Shown: one piece after another, positions 26,157 to 34,388 of the stretch
How the letters are laid out: every line of letters starts with the position of its first letter
Position numbering within the stretch: position 1 is the stretch's first letter
DNA from: Microbacterium oxydans
GTDB taxonomy: Bacteria; Actinomycetota; Actinomycetes; Actinomycetales; Microbacteriaceae
Assembly (NCBI RefSeq): GCF_006540085.1
Contig: NZ_BJOG01000007.1
Coordinates: 182,422 to 246,421 of the forward strand
Direction of reading: 5' to 3'
Length of the DNA: 64,000 bases
Notes under the pieces: model-generated
The model's input: the letters and a program-made list of their open reading frames with translations, nothing else
Database searches by the model: none
Told to the model about the DNA's origin: nothing
Made by a program: the position numbers and the translations under genes

Positions 26157-26924
26157 GTGATCCAGGCGATCGACCGCGCGGCGAAGATCCTCGAACTGCT
26201 CCAGGGAGCACGCCACCTCGGCATCACCGACCTCTCTGCAGCCCTCGGCCTGCCGCCGTCGACCGTGCACGGGATCGTGAAGTCGCTGCGCGCGCACGGG
26301 CTCGTCGCGAAAGAGCGGGGTGGCCAGCGCTACATGCTCGGCCCCACCCTGCTGCGCCTGAGCAACGTCTACCTCGACACCCTCGACGTGCGCGCCAGAG
26401 CCATGCGGTGGACGCAGGAGCTCGCACGCCGCACCGACCTGTCCGTACGGCTGGGCGCTCCGCACTTCACCGATGTGCTCGTCATCCACCACAATCTGCG
26501 CCCCGATGACAGCCAGCAGATGCTCGAGACCGGTGTCGCCATCCCCGCCCACGCCTCGGCGATGGGCAAGGTGCTCCTCGCCTACGACCTCGGGTTCCAG
26601 CAGAGCGTCTTCGAACAGCCGCTGCGCAGCCTCACCGGCGACACCGTCACCGACGTGGCGCGCCTGACGCTGGAGCTGCCGTCGATCGCCGAACGCGGCA
26701 TGGCCGGGGAGTTCGACGAGGCCGTCCTCGGCGAGTCCTCGATCGCCGCCCCCGTCGCTGACGCGTCGAACGACATCGTCGCCGCGGTCGCCGTCGTGTT
26801 GCCCACCTCGCAAGCGCCGACGTCGGATGCGATCCTCAACGCACTGCGGGAGACGGCACGCAACATCTCACGCGAACTCGGCGCCACCGCCTGGCCCCCG
26901 CGCATCGCGCCCGCCGACGACTGA
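26157..26924 (+). CDS. IclR-family regulator, probable dhaKLM regulator
   Basis: 255 residues: an N-terminal winged helix (AIDRAAKILELLQGARHLGI, then LSAALGLPPSTVHGIVKSL) and a C-terminal IclR ligand domain (VAIPAHASAMGKVLLAY, then GESSIAAPVADASNDIVAAVAV). A GTG start at 26157 follows AAGGAGG with 8 bases spacing and fits the family's usual N-terminus; the frame stays open to a TTG at 26085, but those codons lack homology. Divergence from dhaK suggests it controls dihydroxyacetone use. Ligand unknown. Confidence 0.85.
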   Translation: MIQAIDRAAKILELLQGARHLGITDLSAALGLPPSTVHGIVKSLRAHGLVAKERGGQRYMLGPTLLRLSNVYLDTLDVRARAMRWTQELARRTDLSVRLGAPHFTDVLVIHHNLRPDDSQQMLETGVAIPAHASAMGKVLLAYDLGFQQSVFEQPLRSLTGDTVTDVARLTLELPSIAERGMAGEFDEAVLGESSIAAPVADASNDIVAAVAVVLPTSQAPTSDAILNALRETARNISRELGATAWPPRIAPADD

Positions 26925-26961
26925 CACCTGTCCCACGCAGCGCCACCCCGACGGCCGGCTG

Positions 26962-29115
26962 TCAGCCGCGCAGCGCCAGCGCGAAGGGCAGCACGCCCGT
27001 CGCCCCGGCACGACGGAGCTCACGCGCCGCGACGGTCATCGTCCACCGGCTGTCGACGAGGTCGTCGACGAGCAGCACCGGCCCGGTCGGCACATCCAGA
27101 TGCCGAGCGCTGAAGCGCTCCCAGAGTCCCGCGAGGCGGAAGACGCTGTTCCCACCCGGCCCGCCGGAAGGCCCTCCTCCCACGAGTTCGAGCGGCCCGA
27201 GATACGGCAGGCGCCCGACATCGGCGAGTCCGCGCGCGAGCGAGTCGACCAGCAGCGGGTGCGAGCGCGAGGGCATCGCGACCACCGCCACGGGGCGCTC
27301 CTCCCACCCCCATCCTGCGAGCACGCGGACGCACGCCTGCAGCAGCTGCGGTGTCACCGCGGCATCGGGCGCCCCGGCCGCGAACAGCTCGCGCAGCGCC
27401 CCGCCCCAGCCCAGATCGGTGAGACGCGCGAGTGCGCGCCCCTCACTCGCCTGCTCGTCTGCCGGGATGCGCCCCTTGACCGGCACGTCCAGCCGGTCCG
27501 CACCGGTCGGCCAGGCACGACGAGGCTCGATCGGCACTCCGACGCGGTCGAGCGATTCCACGGCCTGCGAGCTCGCGGAGGCGCCGATCTCCCGCGGGAA
27601 CCACTCCCCCGCGCAGTTGTCGCACCTCCCGCACGGAGCGGCCGTGTCGTCGTCGAGCGCGCGCTGCAGGAACTCCATGCGGCACCCGTCGGTCTGCTCG
27701 TACTCGATCATGTGCTGCTGCTCGGCCACACGCTCGGCGGCGATGCGCTCATACCGCTCGGCGTCGTAGCTCCAGGGTGCACCGGTCGCGACCCACCCGC
27801 CCTGCACGCGCCGGACCGCCCCGTCGACGTCGAGCACCTTCAACAGCAACTCGAGCGGCGTGCGGCGGATGTCGACCATCGCCTCGAGCGCCGGCGTCGA
27901 GATCGGAACGTCGCCGAGGGCCCCGATCACCCGCTCGGCTCGTTCACGATCGGGCATCGAAGCTGTCGCGAAGTAGTGCCAGATGTCACGGTCCTCGACG
28001 CCGGGGAGCAGCAGCACGTCCGCGCTCTCGCTGGCACGTCCGGCACGACCCACCTGCTGGTAGTAGGCCACGGGGGAAGACGGCGCGCCCAGGTGCAGCA
28101 CGAAACCCAGATCGGGCTTGTCGAACCCCATGCCCAGCGCGCTCGTGGCGACGAGAGCCTTGACCTCGTTGCGCTTGAGCATCCCCTCGGACTCGGCGCG
28201 CTCGTCGGGGTCGGTCTGCCCGGTGTAGGCACGCACGTCGTGGCCGTGCTCACGCAGCAGGCGTGCGGTGTCGACGGCGGCCGCGACCGTCAATGTGTAG
28301 ATGATGCCGGAACCGGGAAGGTCGTCGAGGTGGCTCAGCAGCCAGGCGAGGCGACTCGCCGAATCGCGCAGGCGCAGCACTCCCAGTCGCAGCGACGTCC
28401 GGGCGAGCGGCCCGCGGATCGTGAGCACCGGAACCGCATCGGCGTCGGCGGCCGTCCCGTCGTCCGCTCGGAGGCTGCCGAGCTGCTCGGCCACGTCGGC
28501 CACGACACGGCTGTTGGCGGTCGCCGTGGTCGCGAGCACCGGCACGTCAGGCGGCATCTGGGCGATCAGGTCGCGCAGGCGGCGGTAGTCGGGACGGAAG
28601 TCGTGCCCCCAGTCGCTGATGCAGTGCGCCTCATCGACGACCAGCATCCCGATGCGCCGGACGAGCGCCGGCAACTGCTGCTCACGGAAGGCGGGGTTGT
28701 TGAGCCTCTCGGGAGAGACCAGCAGCACATCGACCTCATCGCGATCGAGCTGCGCGAGCACATCCGACCACTCGTGCGCATTGGTGGAGTTGATCGCCAC
28801 GGCCCGCACCCCCGCACGTTCGGCGGCGGCGATCTGGTCGCGCATGAGGGCGAGCAGCGGAGACACGAGCACGGTCGGGCCCGCCCCCTGCCGACGCAGC
28901 AGGAGCGTGGCGACGAAGTAGACAGCGGACTTGCCCCACCCGGTGCGCTGCACCACGAGCGCGCGGCGGCGCCCTTCGACGAGCGCCTCGATCGCCTCAT
29001 ACTGTCCGTCGTGGAAATCGGCATCCGGGCGTCCGACGAGTTCGCGCAGCGCGGCACGGGCGGACTCGCGGAGGTCGGCGGCCTCGGGGGATGCTGCAGC
29101 GGCGTCGGCGGTCAT
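26962..29115 (-). CDS. recQ: RecQ-family ATP-dependent DNA helicase with C-terminal phosphoribosyltransferase-like domain
   Basis: 717 residues. Helicase motifs: Walker A RTGWGKS (57-63), DEAH at 161-164 in DEAHCISDWGHDFRPDYR, TATAN, then the second RecA domain with YTGQTDPDERAESEGML, ATSALGMGFDKPDLGFVLH and YYQQVGRAGRA. A zinc-binding set follows (GCRMEFL, then CGRCDNC). The last 200 residues have no HRDC domain; instead a segment with MPSRSHPLLVDSLARGLA and VLLVDDLVDSRWTMTVAA (about 680-697) reads as a phosphoribosyltransferase PRPP loop. DNA unwinding in repair is likely; the role of the extra domain is unknown. Start ATG 29115 is used; a GTG at 29133 is possible. Confidence 0.9.
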   Translation of the reverse strand: MTADAAAASPEAADLRESARAALRELVGRPDADFHDGQYEAIEALVEGRRRALVVQRTGWGKSAVYFVATLLLRRQGAGPTVLVSPLLALMRDQIAAAERAGVRAVAINSTNAHEWSDVLAQLDRDEVDVLLVSPERLNNPAFREQQLPALVRRIGMLVVDEAHCISDWGHDFRPDYRRLRDLIAQMPPDVPVLATTATANSRVVADVAEQLGSLRADDGTAADADAVPVLTIRGPLARTSLRLGVLRLRDSASRLAWLLSHLDDLPGSGIIYTLTVAAAVDTARLLREHGHDVRAYTGQTDPDERAESEGMLKRNEVKALVATSALGMGFDKPDLGFVLHLGAPSSPVAYYQQVGRAGRASESADVLLLPGVEDRDIWHYFATASMPDRERAERVIGALGDVPISTPALEAMVDIRRTPLELLLKVLDVDGAVRRVQGGWVATGAPWSYDAERYERIAAERVAEQQHMIEYEQTDGCRMEFLQRALDDDTAAPCGRCDNCAGEWFPREIGASASSQAVESLDRVGVPIEPRRAWPTGADRLDVPVKGRIPADEQASEGRALARLTDLGWGGALRELFAAGAPDAAVTPQLLQACVRVLAGWGWEERPVAVVAMPSRSHPLLVDSLARGLADVGRLPYLGPLELVGGGPSGGPGGNSVFRLAGLWERFSARHLDVPTGPVLLVDDLVDSRWTMTVAARELRRAGATGVLPFALALRG

Positions 29116-29206
29116 CCCCCCACTCTGCCCCACACCTCCGACACCCGTGGTCGCGTTGCACAGGTTCGCCGGGCCCCGCGCGAGTGCCGTCGTCTAGCGT
29201 GAGGGG

Positions 29207-29626
29207 ATGATCACACGCGAGCTCGCCGTCGCCCTGCGGGACACCGGACTGATCTGGCATCCGGCCGATGGCGACCGCTTCCAGCTCGATCTCCCCGACG
29301 ACGTGGAACTCGAAGCGGAGGCCGACGTCTTCACCGTGAGTGAGATGACGATCGAGGCCCGTCAGACGCCGAGCGGCACCGATCTGGCGTTCAACGGCAC
29401 GACGGAGTGGGCGCTCGACGCGGTGACGCTCGCGGACGCCGTATGGCTGCCGCGGGAGGACCAGCTTCGCGATCTGCTCCGCGGCACGTTCCGTTCGCTG
29501 GTGCGCCTCGAGGACTCCTTCCGCGTCGAGATCAAGATCGGGGGCGAGCTGCTCGCTTTCGAGCACCCCGACCCCTCAGAGGCGTACGGCCGCGCCCTCC
29601 TCGATCTGATCTCCCGCTCGCGCTGA
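29207..29626 (+). CDS. Small protein of unknown function
   Basis: 139 residues, not recognised. The sequence is acidic with mixed alpha/beta character (DLPDDVELEAEADVFTVSEM), has no membrane segment or signal peptide, and has a C-terminal SEAYGRALLDLISRSR helix. GTGAGGGG directly precedes the ATG and TAGCGT lies a few bases before that, which would give a very short leader. It diverges from recQ and ends 84 bases before paaA. Coding statistics and the strong ribosome site support a real gene. Confidence 0.7.
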   Translation: MITRELAVALRDTGLIWHPADGDRFQLDLPDDVELEAEADVFTVSEMTIEARQTPSGTDLAFNGTTEWALDAVTLADAVWLPREDQLRDLLRGTFRSLVRLEDSFRVEIKIGGELLAFEHPDPSEAYGRALLDLISRSR

Positions 29627-29662
29627 CCCCGCCGTCTTGAATCCGGCAGTCCACTGTGTCAG

Positions 29663-29684
29663 AATTACCAAACGATCGGTCAGT
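29663..29684. promoter_or_regulatory. PaaR-type operator upstream of paaABCDEG
   Basis: AATTACCA, AACGAT, CGGTCAGT. Only 2 of 22 bases differ from the paaJ site at 12742. It lies 26 bases before the paaA ATG, over the presumed transcription start. Confidence 0.82.
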
Positions 29685-29710
29685 AAAGATGGCCCGATGC
29701 CGAGGAGTCG

Positions 29711-30688
29711 ATGATGACCAGTCCTGCAGACCTGTCCCTGGTGGGCGAGATCTCCGATGAGGAGCGCCTGTTCGACGAGCTCATCGCCAACGAGCAGCGC
29801 ATCGAACCCCGCGACTGGATGCCCGACGCCTATCGCAAGACACTGGTGCGGCAGATCTCGCAGCACGCGCACTCCGAGATCATCGGCATGCAGCCGGAGG
29901 GCAACTGGATCACGCGCGCGCCGAGCCTCAAGCGCAAGGCGATCCTGATGGCCAAGGTGCAGGACGAGGCCGGTCACGGCCTCTACCTGTACTCCGCCGC
30001 CCAGACCCTCGGCACCACGCGCGACGAGATGATGGACCAGCTCATCAGCGGCAAGGCCAAGTACTCGTCGATCTTCAACTACCCCACCCCGACCTGGGCG
30101 GACATGGGCGCGATCGGCTGGCTCGTCGACGGCGCCGCGATCTGCAACCAGGTGCCGCTGTGCCGGGCGTCCTACGGCCCCTACGGCCGCGCCATGGTGC
30201 GCGTCTGCAAGGAGGAGTCGTTCCACCAGCGTCAGGGCTTCGAGATCCTGCTCACCCTGATGCAGGGCACCGAGGAGCAGCGCGCGATGGCTCAGGATGC
30301 GGTGAACCGCTGGTACTGGCCGAGCCTCGCCATGTTCGGGCCGCCCGATGACCAGTCCCCCAACTCGGCGCAGTCGATGAAGTGGAAGATCAAGCGGTTC
30401 TCCAACGATGAGCTGCGCCAGCGCTTCGTCGGCATGCTCGTGCCCCAGGCCGAGATCCTCGGCGTCACGCTGCCCGACCCCGACCTGCACTTCGACGAGG
30501 AGAGCGGGCAGTACGTGATCGGCGAGATCGACTGGGACGAGTTCTTCGAGGTGGTGCGCGGCAACGGGCCCTGTAACGCCGAACGACTCGAACACCGCCG
30601 GACGGCTCATGAAGAGGGCGCCTGGGTGCGCGAGGCCGCGGCCGAGTACGCGCGCAAGCAGTCGCTGAAGACGAAGGCGGTGGCGTGA
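29711..30688 (+). CDS. paaA: 1,2-phenylacetyl-CoA epoxidase, catalytic subunit PaaA
   Basis: 325 residues, the ferritin-like diiron subunit. Metal ligands lie in helices with [11 protein letters not shown] and [10 protein letters not shown] (E-x2-H pairs). With PaaC it forms the core that epoxidises the ring of phenylacetyl-CoA using O2 and electrons from PaaE. A doubled ATG begins the gene after GAGGAG; the first is used. It opens paaABCDE and overlaps paaB. A PaaR-type operator lies 26 bases upstream. Confidence 0.96.
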   Translation: MMTSPADLSLVGEISDEERLFDELIANEQRIEPRDWMPDAYRKTLVRQISQHAHSEIIGMQPEGNWITRAPSLKRKAILMAKVQDEAGHGLYLYSAAQTLGTTRDEMMDQLISGKAKYSSIFNYPTPTWADMGAIGWLVDGAAICNQVPLCRASYGPYGRAMVRVCKEESFHQRQGFEILLTLMQGTEEQRAMAQDAVNRWYWPSLAMFGPPDDQSPNSAQSMKWKIKRFSNDELRQRFVGMLVPQAEILGVTLPDPDLHFDEESGQYVIGEIDWDEFFEVVRGNGPCNAERLEHRRTAHEEGAWVREAAAEYARKQSLKTKAVA

Positions 30689-30993
30689 TGGCGACGCCCG
30701 GCGCCGACGAGCGCGAGCCCTGGCCGCTGTGGGAGGTCTTCGTCCGAGCGAACCGCGGGCTGAGCCACGTGCACGTCGGCTCGCTGCACGCGCCGGACGC
30801 CGAGATGGCGATACGCAATGCGCGCGACCTGTACACGCGTCGTGGAGAGGGCGTCTCGATCTGGGTCGCCCCCGCAGACGCGATCACCACGAGCGACCCC
30901 GACGCCAAGGGCGCCTACTTCGAGAGTCCCGCCGGCAAGAACTACCGCCACGCCGCGTACTACACCGCCTCAGAGGGAGTGCCGCACCTGTGA
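30688..30993 (+). CDS. paaB: 1,2-phenylacetyl-CoA epoxidase subunit PaaB
   Basis: 101 residues, the small structural subunit that bridges PaaAC units. Recognised by WPLWEVFVRANRGLSHVHVG, then LHAPDAEMAIRNARDLYTRR and a C-terminal YFESPAGKNYRHAAYY. The ATG at 30688 overlaps the paaA stop by one base (TGATG); a GTG one codon earlier is possible. Confidence 0.95.
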   Translation: MATPGADEREPWPLWEVFVRANRGLSHVHVGSLHAPDAEMAIRNARDLYTRRGEGVSIWVAPADAITTSDPDAKGAYFESPAGKNYRHAAYYTASEGVPHL

Positions 30994-31886
30994 GCACGGC
31001 ACACGAGGAGACGGTGCACGAGGACACGGTGCACGAGGAGACGGTGCACGCGGAGACGGTGCACGAGGACATCGACGTGCACGGGAACGTCTCGGTCGAC
31101 GAACTCGACCTGGCGCAGGAGCTGTCAGGCACCGGCGCGGTCGCCGCATCGGCCGACGTGGCGGAGTACGCACTTCGTCTCGGCGACGACGCGCTGATCC
31201 TCTCGCAGCAGCTGGGCGCGTGGATATCCCGCGCTCCCGAGCTCGAGGAAGACGTGGCCCTGGGCAACATCGCCCTCGACCTGCTCGGTCATGCGCGCTC
31301 GTTCCTCCACTACGCCGGGTCCTTCGACGGGCGCAGCGAAGACGATCTGGCCTTCTTCCGCGACGAACCCGATTTCCGCTGTGCATGGATCGTGCAGCAG
31401 CCCAACGGAGACTTCGCCCAGACCATCGCTCGCCAGTTCGTGGTGGCCACGTACATGTTCGAGCTGTACTCGGCCCTGCGCGGCAGCACCGACGAGACGT
31501 TCGCCGCGATCGCGGAGAAGTCGCTCAAGGAGGTCGACTACCACCGCGACCACGCCGTGCAGTGGATCCTGCGTCTCGCCGGAGGCACGGAGGAGTCGCG
31601 CGCCAGGATCATCCGCGCACTCGGCGACGTGTGGCCGTACGTCGATGAGCTGTTCCGCGACGACGATCTGATCGCGCGGCTCGGCGACGCGGCCGTGGTG
31701 CCGTCGACGCTGCGGCCTGCTTTCGACGGCGTGGTCGAGACGGTGTTCGCGGAAGCGGAGCTCTCGGTGCCCGCCGTGATGTCGTCGTCGGCCGGCGGGC
31801 GCACCGGTGCGCACGCGACCCCGCTCGGCCACATCCTCCCCGAGATGCAGGTGCTCGCCCGCAGACATCCGGGGGCGACATGGTGA
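30990..31886 (+). CDS. paaC: 1,2-phenylacetyl-CoA epoxidase subunit PaaC, with repeat-bearing N-terminus
   Basis: 298 residues. The ferritin-like PaaC core starts near residue 45 (ADVAEYALRLGDDALILSQQ) and includes ELEEDVALGNIALDLLGHAR, VATYMFELYSAL and EVDYHRDHAVQWILRLAGG. PaaC pairs with PaaA as the structural subunit. The start is GTG at 30990 (GTGA overlap with paaB). Residues 4-30 are an unusual acidic repeat, His-Glu-Glu-Thr-Val in four and a half copies, encoded by 15-bp tandem units; PaaC proteins I know lack it. Downstream starts would remove the repeat but have no better ribosome site. Confidence 0.93.
   Translation: MSTAHEETVHEDTVHEETVHAETVHEDIDVHGNVSVDELDLAQELSGTGAVAASADVAEYALRLGDDALILSQQLGAWISRAPELEEDVALGNIALDLLGHARSFLHYAGSFDGRSEDDLAFFRDEPDFRCAWIVQQPNGDFAQTIARQFVVATYMFELYSALRGSTDETFAAIAEKSLKEVDYHRDHAVQWILRLAGGTEESRARIIRALGDVWPYVDELFRDDDLIARLGDAAVVPSTLRPAFDGVVETVFAEAELSVPAVMSSSAGGRTGAHATPLGHILPEMQVLARRHPGATW
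31002..31070 (+). repeat. 15-bp tandem repeat inside paaC (about 4.6 copies)
   Basis: The unit CACGAGGAGACGGTG occurs at 31002, 31017, 31032 and 31047 with one or two base changes, and a partial copy starts at 31062. Being in phase with the codons, copy-number change would alter protein length without a frameshift. Confidence 0.9.
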
Positions 31887-32374
31887 CTCTCACGCCGACG
31901 CAGGCCGCGTGGCGGATCGCTGCCTCCGTGCCCGACCCCGAGGTTCCTGTGCTCACGATCGAGGACCTCGGTGTGCTCCGCGCGGTGGAGGTCGACGGCA
32001 CCGCGGTGCATGTCGACATCACCCCGACCTACAGCGGCTGCCCCGCGATGGACACGATCCGCGACGATGTGGTCCTGGCTCTCACCGCCGCCGGCTTCGA
32101 CGAGGTGTTCGTGCGCCTGGTCCTCTCCCCCGCCTGGACGACCGACTGGATGACACAGGCGGGCAAGAGCAAGCTCGCCGAGTACGGCATCGCACCGCCC
32201 TCGGGCCGCGCCGCCGTGTCGACCGGCCCCATCCGCCTGGCGTTGAGCGTGCGCTGCCCCCGCTGCGGGTCGCTCGACACGCGCGAGGTCTCCCACTTCG
32301 GCTCCACGTCATGCAAAGCCCTGTTCGAGTGCCGCGCCTGCCTCGAACCCTTCGACCACTTCAAGGTGCACTGA
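31880..32374 (+). CDS. paaD: Phenylacetate epoxidase accessory protein PaaD
   Basis: 164 residues: an N-terminal MIP18/DUF59 domain (SVPDPEVPVLTIEDLGVLR, then TPTYSGCPAMDTI) and a C-terminal cysteine-rich part (VRCPRCGS, then TSCKALFECRACLEPFDHFK) that may bind Zn or Fe-S. PaaD helps to mature the Fe-S centre of the epoxidase reductase. It overlaps the end of paaC by 7 bases and lies one base before paaE. Confidence 0.93.
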   Translation: MVTLTPTQAAWRIAASVPDPEVPVLTIEDLGVLRAVEVDGTAVHVDITPTYSGCPAMDTIRDDVVLALTAAGFDEVFVRLVLSPAWTTDWMTQAGKSKLAEYGIAPPSGRAAVSTGPIRLALSVRCPRCGSLDTREVSHFGSTSCKALFECRACLEPFDHFKVH

Positions 32375-32375
32375 C

Positions 32376-33539
32376 ATGTCGCTCTTCACCTCCGCGCCAG
32401 CGCCCATCCCGCAGGCGACGACGCCCCGCGAGACCGCACCCCGCAAGCGCGCCCGGTTCCACACCCTCACGGTCGAAGACGTGCGCCCGCTCACCGACGA
32501 CGCTGTCGAGGTGACCTTCACGGTTCCCGCCGCCCTCGCCGACGAGTACGACCACCTGCCCGGTCAGTACGTCGCGCTGCGCACGACACTCGACGGCGTC
32601 GAAGTCCGGCGTTCCTACTCGCTGTGCCGCGCCCCGGAACACCGCGGCGACGGTCAGGACACGCGCTTGAGCGTCGCCGTGAAGCGGGACGAGGGAGGTC
32701 TCTTCTCCACGTGGGCGCAGACCGGTCTCCACGCCGGCTTCGAGATCGACGTGATGAGCCCGCAGGGCACCTTCACCTCCGCTCTGCCCGACCTCGACGA
32801 CCGGCACGTGGTGGGGATCGCGGCCGGCTCCGGCATCACGCCGCTGATGGCCCTCGCGCACACTGTGCTCACCCGGTCGGACACGTCGCGATTCACCCTG
32901 CTGTACACGAACCGCGCCACGCTCGACGTGATGTTCCTGGAAGATCTCGCCGACCTCAAGGACCGCTACCCCACCCGACTCGTGCTGCACCATGTGCTGT
33001 CCCGTGAACAGCGGGCCGCTCCCGTCCTCTCCGGGCGCATCGACGAGGAGAAGCTCCGCACGATCCTGGCGACCCTCATCCCCCCGTCGACCGTCGACGA
33101 ATGGTTCCTGTGCGGCCCTCTCGCTCTCGTCGACCTGTGTCGCGAGGTGCTGGCCGACCACGGTGTCGACCGCTCCCACATCCGCTTCGAGCTGTTCACG
33201 ACGGGTGATGAACCCGTGCGCGCGGCACGGCCGGTGCAGGTGCGTGCCGGCGAGAAGACGGTGCGTATCGAGGTCACTCTCGACGGCGTCTCGTCGACCG
33301 TGGAGAGCCCCGTCGACGCCAGGGAGTCGGTGCTCAATGCGGCACTGCGCGTACGGCCCGACGCTCCGTTCGCCTGTGCCGGCGGAGTCTGCGGCACCTG
33401 CCGCGCACGCGTGATCGAGGGCAGCGTGACGATGACCGAGAACTACGCCCTGGAGCCCGACGAGCTCGAGCGCGGCTTCGTGCTTACCTGCCAGTCCCAC
33501 CCCACCAGCGACCGCGTGGTCGTCGACTACGACGTCTGA
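32376..33539 (+). CDS. paaE: Phenylacetyl-CoA epoxidase reductase PaaE
   Basis: 387 residues: a ferredoxin-reductase part with FAD-binding RRSYSLCRAP and NAD-binding GIAAGSGITPLMALAH, and a C-terminal plant-type 2Fe-2S domain with CAGGVCGTCRAR and a final TCQSHP cysteine. It passes electrons from NADPH to the PaaA diiron centre. The N-terminus has about 25 Pro/Thr/Arg-rich residues before the fold. One base separates it from paaD. Confidence 0.95.
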   Translation: MSLFTSAPAPIPQATTPRETAPRKRARFHTLTVEDVRPLTDDAVEVTFTVPAALADEYDHLPGQYVALRTTLDGVEVRRSYSLCRAPEHRGDGQDTRLSVAVKRDEGGLFSTWAQTGLHAGFEIDVMSPQGTFTSALPDLDDRHVVGIAAGSGITPLMALAHTVLTRSDTSRFTLLYTNRATLDVMFLEDLADLKDRYPTRLVLHHVLSREQRAAPVLSGRIDEEKLRTILATLIPPSTVDEWFLCGPLALVDLCREVLADHGVDRSHIRFELFTTGDEPVRAARPVQVRAGEKTVRIEVTLDGVSSTVESPVDARESVLNAALRVRPDAPFACAGGVCGTCRARVIEGSVTMTENYALEPDELERGFVLTCQSHPTSDRVVVDYDV

Positions 33540-33552
33540 TCGAGGAGCGCCC

Positions 33553-34323
33553 ATGATCGACCTCACCATCGCCGACGACGTGGCCACGATCGTGCTGGAC
33601 GCGCCATCGAAGCTGAACGCTCTCGACGAGAGGGCACTCGCCGAACTGGATGCCGCCTATGTCGAGGCCGAGGCTGCGGGAGTGCGAGCACTCGTGCTCC
33701 GTGGCGAGGGGCGCGCGTTCTGCGCGGGGCGTGACATCTCCGGCGTCGACCCACGGGACGACGATGTGCTCGGCTATCTCGGCGGTCTGGTGACCCCTCT
33801 GCTGCAGCGCATGTCGCGGTTCCCCGCGCCGACGTTCGCTGTCGCCCACGGCGCCTGCCTCGGCGTGGGCCTCGGCCTGCTGATCGCGACCGACGTGGTC
33901 TACGTGGCGGAATCGGCGAAGATCGGCTCCCCGTTCGCCGCCCTCGGTGCGACGCTGGACTCCGGCGGACACGCGCTCTTCCTCGATCGGCTCGGCGCGC
34001 ACAAGACGCTCGACCTCATCTACACGGGACGCCTGATGAGCGGCACCGAGGCCGTGGCGTCCGGCCTGTTCTCCCGCGTGTTCCCCGATGATGAGGTGGT
34101 GCAGGCCACGACCGACGCGGCCGCCGCCGCCGCTCGCGGTGCGACGGCGGCGTTCCTCGCGAGCAAGGAGCTCATCGCCCGCATCCGCGACGAGCGACTC
34201 GCCCTGTGGGATGCGGTCGGGATCGAGAACGCCGCACAGGCCGCGCTCTGCGACACCGACGACTATCGCGAGGGCTTCGCGGCGTTCCAGGAGAAGCGCA
34301 GGCCCGAGTTCCGCGGGCGCTGA
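33553..34323 (+). CDS. paaG: Enoyl-CoA hydratase/isomerase, probable PaaG
   Basis: 256 residues of the crotonase fold: LVLRGEGRAFCAGRDISGVD and HGACLGVGLGLLIATDVVYV for the oxyanion hole, and FAALGATLDSGGHALFLDRL, where an aspartate stands near the position used by isomerases. PaaG turns the ring-1,2-epoxide of phenylacetyl-CoA into oxepin-CoA, matching its place directly after paaE (13 bases). GAGGAG precedes the ATG. The other crotonase, at 14016-14786, has the hydratase-type glutamate and is read as PaaF. This is an assignment by motif and context. Confidence 0.82.
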   Translation: MIDLTIADDVATIVLDAPSKLNALDERALAELDAAYVEAEAAGVRALVLRGEGRAFCAGRDISGVDPRDDDVLGYLGGLVTPLLQRMSRFPAPTFAVAHGACLGVGLGLLIATDVVYVAESAKIGSPFAALGATLDSGGHALFLDRLGAHKTLDLIYTGRLMSGTEAVASGLFSRVFPDDEVVQATTDAAAAAARGATAAFLASKELIARIRDERLALWDAVGIENAAQAALCDTDDYREGFAAFQEKRRPEFRGR

Positions 34324-34388
34324 CGCCCGGGTTCCCGTTCTTCGGCAGCGTCGTCTCCAGCGTCGGAGGCCGATGCGACAATACGGAG

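Noticed and set aside
26827..29202. Plus-strand open frame of 791 codons opposite recQ
   Set aside because: Shadow of the helicase gene; no domain, and it would overlap the IclR gene end and the start of the next gene.
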